A DNA stretch of 64,000 nucleotides from Trichopria drosophilae (Eukaryota > Arthropoda > Insecta > Hymenoptera > Diapriidae). Where the stretch lies: contig CM059587.1 in NCBI GenBank assembly GCA_030407085.1, forward strand, positions 30,663,001 to 30,727,000. The letters run 5' to 3'. Positions 58,975 to 64,000 of this stretch are shown in pieces (position 1 is the stretch's first letter; every line of letters begins with the position of its first letter). The translations under genes were made by a program, and so were the position numbers. The notes under the pieces were generated by a model that worked only from the letters and a program-made list of their open reading frames with translations, was not told the DNA's origin and did no database searches.

Positions 58975-60150
58975 GGTGTCGAAATCTTGTCGAATACACC
59001 AAAAACAGTTATCCTCTAAGTTTCCAAATTGCTAACTGTTATGATATTGATTGAATAACGTTTTTGGTAACTATTTGACTAGCAATTTGATAACTATTTG
59101 TGAAACCGTTTTGTAATGAATATAATAATGTTTTGTTAACGTTTAGGTGAACTTCGAGTTAAAGTTAAAGTGTACAGTTTCAACAGGTAGGTTAACTGTA
59201 AGTTAACTTTTACTCGTTACAAAGAGATGACATAATGTTACCATTTTCCAGGTAATATATCCCAACTTGCAGACTTGAGCATTCGTCAACAGAAAGTTAT
59301 AACAAGTAAAGACATAACAAATGTTAACAAATGTTAAATTTCCGATAATTTTTAGGTGTGCCTGTGTTAAGAATGCTCGACAAATCTTGGCTAATGCACC
59401 CAAAAAGTTCTTGGAATATTAACATTTGTTAATATTTGTTATGTTTGGATAACTTTTTGTTGACGAATGCTCAAGTCTGCTGGCTGGGATCCTTCCCAGA
59501 TTTTCGAAGACTTCTGTGCGTACGGGACCATCAGACTGATGTTTTGATGATCCAGACTATAATGGAACGGCGCCTACAGAAGACTTGGAAAATCTCTATA
59601 GGATTTATTATCTGGAAAATGGTAAACTGACAACCTTAATAGTGATGAAATATAAATATTTATCTTGAATATGGTAGGTTGTATGCAGAAATGATCAACA
59701 ATTTTTATTGTTGACTTTGTGATGCACACTTTGCTACGTATGTCTGTATCACAGTTTATTTATCATTTTCAAGTTAAATAAAGTCTGTCCACTTGATAAC
59801 ATTAAAAAGACTCAATTTCGCTACGCATTTTTGGACGACTTAAAAAATTTATCCTTTTGCTAACGTTTTGAAAAGTACGATAAGGCAACAAAGGAATGGT
59901 AACTTTACGATACTATTACAGATGATAACAAATTGATAACATTTCATAGTCAGCTTCTCGGTAACGAATTATTCGATAACTTAAGAAAACATGTCTTTTA
60001 ACTGACGTAAAGAAGGCGGCAAATAGACATCATTAATATCATAACGATTTGGTAACTTTATAGAGATAACAATTCCCTAGGTTAACTTTCTGATGAATAT
60101 TTTTATGATGTTTATCCCTTAAAAGAGTTATCTTTTTCTTAGAAAATTGT
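58975..60150. repeat. Word-repeat region built from gttaac/gataac variants
   Basis: For over 1 kb, variants of ttgataactatttg, gttaactttta and taacaaatgttaac dominate. An outer inverted pair gttaccattttccag / ctggaaaatggtaaac spans 59236-59630, around the MITE at 59260-59490. Probably an element of the same style as those at 32158 and 35876. Confidence 0.55.
59260..59490. mobile_element. MITE with ATCCCAGC-type ends, 231 bp
   Basis: Left tcccaacttgcagacttgag and right inverted tcccagccagcagacttgag. The arms continue through cattcgtcaacag/ctgttgacgaatg-like pairs into gttaac word repeats. Confidence 0.8.
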
Positions 60151-60573
60151 AAGTTATATATCAATTCGATATCTTTTCAACATTTATTTGTACTATACAA
60201 ATGTATAACATGTAAGAGGCAACTTTTTGAAGTACAAATTGTCAAATAGGCTAGCTGGGTCGCCTATAATATCGTATACACTCGCATTCGTAACTGATGA
60301 AAGAGTGGGAAAGAAACAGACTTATTTCGTATTAAATCGTACACAGATTTTTCGTATTCTTTTTCGTTTGTTGGGAAATTACGAGCGAAACAATGTTGTT
60401 TTAGTGCTTTTTTAAAGTTTCACCTTTTAAAGTTCAAATTGATATAACTTTGTTATTTAAAAAAAGTTAAAACAAAGTTTTTATGAGAAATAAAAAATAG
60501 ATGGAAATTTTTAAATTTGTAATATTTGAATTTATAAGAGTATGTCAACATTAGTAAGCATAATAAACCTACA

Positions 60574-60812
60574 TACAGTAGGACCTCTTTTATTCTAATT
60601 AGTAAAGTTTTTCAAGATGGCGCCGACCTTTCTTATTCTAATTTTCTCCTTACCTCCACTTACTTTGCTTGCGAGTTTGTGATTCGTGGACAATATTTTT
60701 CGTTGACTTTTCGTGTGATAGTAGGAGAAGACTTGTGGGGGAACGATTAGAATAAGAGAGGCTGGACAATTAGAATAAGAAAGGCAATTAGAATAAGAGA
60801 GGTCCTACTGTA
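60574..60812. mobile_element. MITE C family, third copy
   Basis: Starts tacagtaggacctcttttat and ends, inverted, tacagtaggacctctcttat. It includes the caagatggcgccgacc block shared with C2. Size 239 bp. Confidence 0.85.
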
Positions 60813-60889
60813 ATAAATTAAATATAGTATCTGTGCTCGTTTCTGTAAAAATCAAGCGTTGCTAACTTAAATTTGAACAAAATCTCTCA

Positions 60890-61420
60890 TCCGACGAGAT
60901 GCCGGGTTTTTGAATTATTTTTCTGATATGGCGGACCTAATGTAGTTGGCACCGTGGTCGCTCGAGGGTAAATATCGACCGTTATTGACATTACCGACAG
61001 AGATACAGCACAGTGCCATCTTTCGTAAAAAAGTATAGGTGAAGAGCAAAACAACATTAGCGCCGCCAACACATTGTGCGAGAAGTAGCAGTACCATGTC
61101 TCGGGAAAGTTTTTTGCTTTGACGGTTTTACTTTCGCGAGTCGCGTGTCGCGTGGTGCTGGTTCTGATATGGTGTGCTTTCTTCCTTGAATTTGATGTCG
61201 GTAAACTGAACATCGCGGAAACCTAAATGCCTGTAAATGTGATCAGTGCGATGTTTCTTATTTGACATCTCGAGCAGTGAAAATAGTTTTGACGTACCGC
61301 CGTCGTCATCGTTCGCTCCCGCCAGGAAAGACGGCGGCTCCAAACTCCAAAGTTGCCGCTGAAGATGCCAAAGTGCCTTAGCCGATAGTCCCTGCTGTTT
61401 TGCATTCTCCCCAATAAAAC
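60890..61420 (+). promoter_or_regulatory. GC-richer upstream region, probable promoter and 5' UTR
   Basis: Base composition rises markedly compared with the AT-rich flanks, with many CpG words (ttcgcgagtcgcgtgtcgcg at 61131, gtaccgccgtcgtcatcg at 61295). This continues directly into the ATG at 61421. Overlapping ORFs on the minus strand are open here, but none is recognisable. A divergent transcript is possible. Confidence 0.45.
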
Positions 61421-61488
61421 ATGGCTCAGGAGACGGACGATATCAACCTGACTCCCCAGGAGTTGCAGATTCTTTCGGAGCTCGACAG
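61421..61488 (+). CDS. Probable first coding exon of a gene running off the window
   Basis: The ATG in ataaaacatggctcagg opens a frame MAQETDDINLTPQELQILSE ending LD. A donor-like site CAG|GTACGA follows at 61488/61489. If no splice occurs, the frame continues to a stop at 61633 (70 residues). The acidic, helical start, good codon composition and the GC-richer promoter support a real gene. I do not recognise the product. Downstream exons were not found in the remaining 2.4 kb, so a long first intron is likely. Confidence 0.5.
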
Positions 61489-61633
61489 GTACGAATGGAT
61501 CTCCTATTCGGGAAAAGCGGGCCAACTTCCTCCTGTGACATCGGCAAAACGCCGGCAGAAAAACTCCAAAAACCTGCCGGACGATCGGCCGATTTTTGCA
61601 ACTCGCGTGCAACCTACTGACATCCTTCCCTAG

Positions 61634-64000
61634 ATTCGCGTTCTACTTTTCTCTGCTGGAAAAGGAAATCTCGAAGAAGAGCCTCTTTCCTCGATCCCTG
61701 GTCCCTCGGTTCCTCTCACAAATATTTCCTTCGGATTCTTCAAAACCGATGAATTCATTTTTATTTTGGAGCAAATGTAGGATACCGCAACTCAAAGTGG
61801 GCAAAAGGGTTTAAATTTTCTGTCATTGTCAGAATTAAGTGTTTTCCTTCATTTTTCACCTTCAGCAATGTTTATTTTTTATTTAAGAAGGATGAACAGT
61901 TATTGCGACGCAAAGATTTGTTACTTTCTTAGAGTATTTTGATAGTTTTCTTAATGTTGACATATGTAGTCTGTGATCGATAAACAAAAACAAATCAACT
62001 CTACTCATTGTCAACAGTTGATGACTACAATCATGACAAATATTGTCTCTTATTTTTTATTTGTTAATGTACATTTTTGTTTTTTAAATAAAAATTCCTA
62101 AATATATATTAAATTTAAAGAAAACAATTATTAGCGTGTATTTTATATTTATTTAAACTGTGATGTTTTACTCAAATACACTAAATAAAAGAAATTATAT
62201 TTAATAATATGAAATGTCAGAAATAAATATAATTTTATTAAATAAATCAACAACACAAAAAATTGTGTCATGACACTCAAGTAATAATATTTAAAGTTAA
62301 ACAAATTTTAATAAAAATTAAAATTGTTGATAACTGAGTCAAAATAGTAAAAGAATAAATATAGTTCTCGAAGAACTTGAAATATAATTTAGTTTTGCAA
62401 GAACTGTATTTATTCTTTTGTTATTTTTAAATCTTAAAATTTTGTTAACTTTAAATTTAATTTTCGTTGCATTATATTTAAAAATAAATTTATATTATCT
62501 TATTTTAAACGTATTTGAAGTTAGCATCGTTGGAATCTATTCTTTTAGTACGATTTATTATGAATCCATTTATGTCTTGGTACGATTAATTAATATTGAA
62601 ATAACTTCTAAGTACTTTTATTTAAGATCCTTAGTTTGTAAATATAACTTTGACAGCTTCTCAATGTCTGACATAACAATCGATACTCGTGAAGATAAAG
62701 GAATGAAGGATTCGAATACTAAGTCTAAAATTTACAATTATATACAAATTCGAAATCCTTGCACTATTTATCGTTATTACATTATATGTGATAATTTGCC
62801 TAATAAAAAAAGAATATTTTAAAATTTTCATTGGACTCTAGAGCAGTGTGAACTTCAACTATTTTATTGCTAGTAACAAAAAATTGTTTTAAAAACAGTC
62901 TCATATACAAAAATAATGACATTTTAATATAATTTACAAATGTCATAAATTGTGTGTTTCATAGAAAATATATTGCATATGTATAAATATAAAACATTTC
63001 AAGTTTTCTACATGGGTAACTTTCATCTAAAGTTCAAATTTCGGCACCCAATCAAGATTTTAAGAAATAGTCTAATTTCTCACTTTTATTTCATGAAATA
63101 TGTTTGTACTAAGCTATAGAATAAATATATAGGGCAAGCACACAGAATTCCTGGAACTGAACGAATTAATTAAAATTATTAGCCAGGGGAATTACATGCA
63201 TAATCATTGAACTGTAAATATAAGACTAATATTAATAAATAACAAGTAACTAATTGTTGAAAGATATATTTTGACAGAAAACAAAAAAAAAATAATACTT
63301 TATAAATTTCTGTAAATGTAAATTAAGATTTAACATTTCTATAAGGTTTATTGTCAAAGAAAGATTTATTTTGTGGTAATTATATGTATATATACGTATA
63401 GAATGATAAATAAATATATACATAAGTAAAAAATTGTGTAATTGTAATTGAGTAGCCACAAATGAATTCTTTTGTATTATTTTGTAGAGAAAATAATAAT
63501 AAATATGATTTATACTAAAACTAACAGGGAAATTACACTTGAGAGGGGAATTTCATAACAATTTTTTTATATTTCCAGACTTTCACAATAAAATAAACAA
63601 TTGAGATTAATAAGGTAAAAAATTACTAAACCAGCGTAAAGTGACCACTATAATTTAATAAGAAGCATTTGTTGGAGTACATGTCAAAAAACTGAATTTT
63701 AAAAATCTGAAACATTGAAAAATCGACATTTCAAAATGATGCTGAAGCTAGCAGCCGATTCAAAATAACTATGGTTTTCAGCCATTACAATTGGCAAAAA
63801 CCTATTATTTGTATAAAATAAAATTTGTCTACAAATGTTTAAATGCAAGTCATTTTTAATAAAAAATTATCCATTTCCACAGTTTTCTTGAGTCTGCAGC
63901 TGCAAATCTGCTGATAGCTTCAGCGGCATATTTAAAAAGCTGACATTGTTATTTTCATGAATATTGCAGCTTTATAACTCATTGGCTTTTTGATAGTCAT
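61634..64000. other. AT-rich sequence, presumed intron or intergenic
   Basis: Very AT-rich with no element ends or recognised exons. A 134-codon ORF at 62418-62822 is mostly hydrophobic, AT-driven codons. Its second half (from MSDITIDTREDKGMKDSN at 62664) looks somewhat more protein-like, but no splice sites or homology back it. Confidence 0.4.

Noticed and set aside
60887..61612. Minus-strand ORFs of 60-129 codons
   Set aside because: They overlap each other and the promoter/first exon on the plus strand. None has a family match or supported splice sites, though a divergent transcript is not excluded.
62418..62822. 134-codon plus-strand ORF
   Set aside because: Composition is that of the AT-rich background, with Ile/Leu/Tyr/Phe-rich peptide in the first half, no splice sites and no recognisable family. 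It is noted only as a weak possibility in the flank entry.

Overview
The window is a nuclear segment from an AT-rich animal genome, most likely an insect and quite possibly a hymenopteran. The reasons are short GT-AG introns, insect-type non-LTR retrotransposon remains, very many short TIR and foldback DNA elements, and four recognisable animal genes. No protein-coding bacterial or organellar content was seen. The species cannot be named from the sequence alone.

Layout from left to right. Positions 1-7355 are dominated by an inverted segmental duplication that includes the last exon of the centrosomal gene CEP20. The left arm (1-135 plus 2735-3605) is split by a 2.6 kb TIR transposon that carries a broken CXC-type cysteine-rich ORF. 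The right arm (6335-7355) is uninterrupted and belongs to an intact three-exon CEP20 gene on the minus strand (6407-8557). The left arm runs off the window edge and holds an intact terminal exon on the plus strand (3400-3536). A second, tail-to-tail CEP20 copy is therefore predicted just outside the window. Positions 8558-13300 hold unclassified sequence and a nest of TIR elements. A small two-exon hypothetical gene lies at 13310-13721, then a foldback element with a tRNA-like loop (15309-15945), then a complete five-exon SMYD4-type SET/MYND gene on the minus strand (16748-18972).

Positions 19000-33000 are a repeat desert. It holds a 2.8 kb TIR element with a TTAA-flanked element nested inside, a 1.2 kb near-perfect palindrome, a degenerate R1-like non-LTR retrotransposon (about 25320-29800), a 1.3 kb foldback, and a MITE with internal tandem repeats. 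CHCHD2 (minus strand; exons 33849-34245 and 39898-39938) follows, with a 5.65 kb first intron full of MITEs. Divergently transcribed from it is a plus-strand gene whose exons (42444 to 53879) join in phase into a 510-residue protein with an N-terminal THAP domain and seven C2H2 fingers. Its introns carry several TTAA-flanked foldback elements and two antisense RT pseudogenes. The last 10 kb has more foldbacks, a possible small membrane-protein exon (58521-58724), and a GC-richer promoter-like patch leading to a probable first coding exon at 61421.

The genes do not form a pathway. CEP20 acts at centrosomes and cilia, CHCHD2 in mitochondria, SMYD4 is a probable lysine methyltransferase, and the THAP/zinc-finger protein is a probable DNA-binding regulator. 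The most unusual content is structural: the CEP20 inverted duplication, a TTAA-targeting foldback family, interleaved TIR elements, and many MITEs built from repeated short words.
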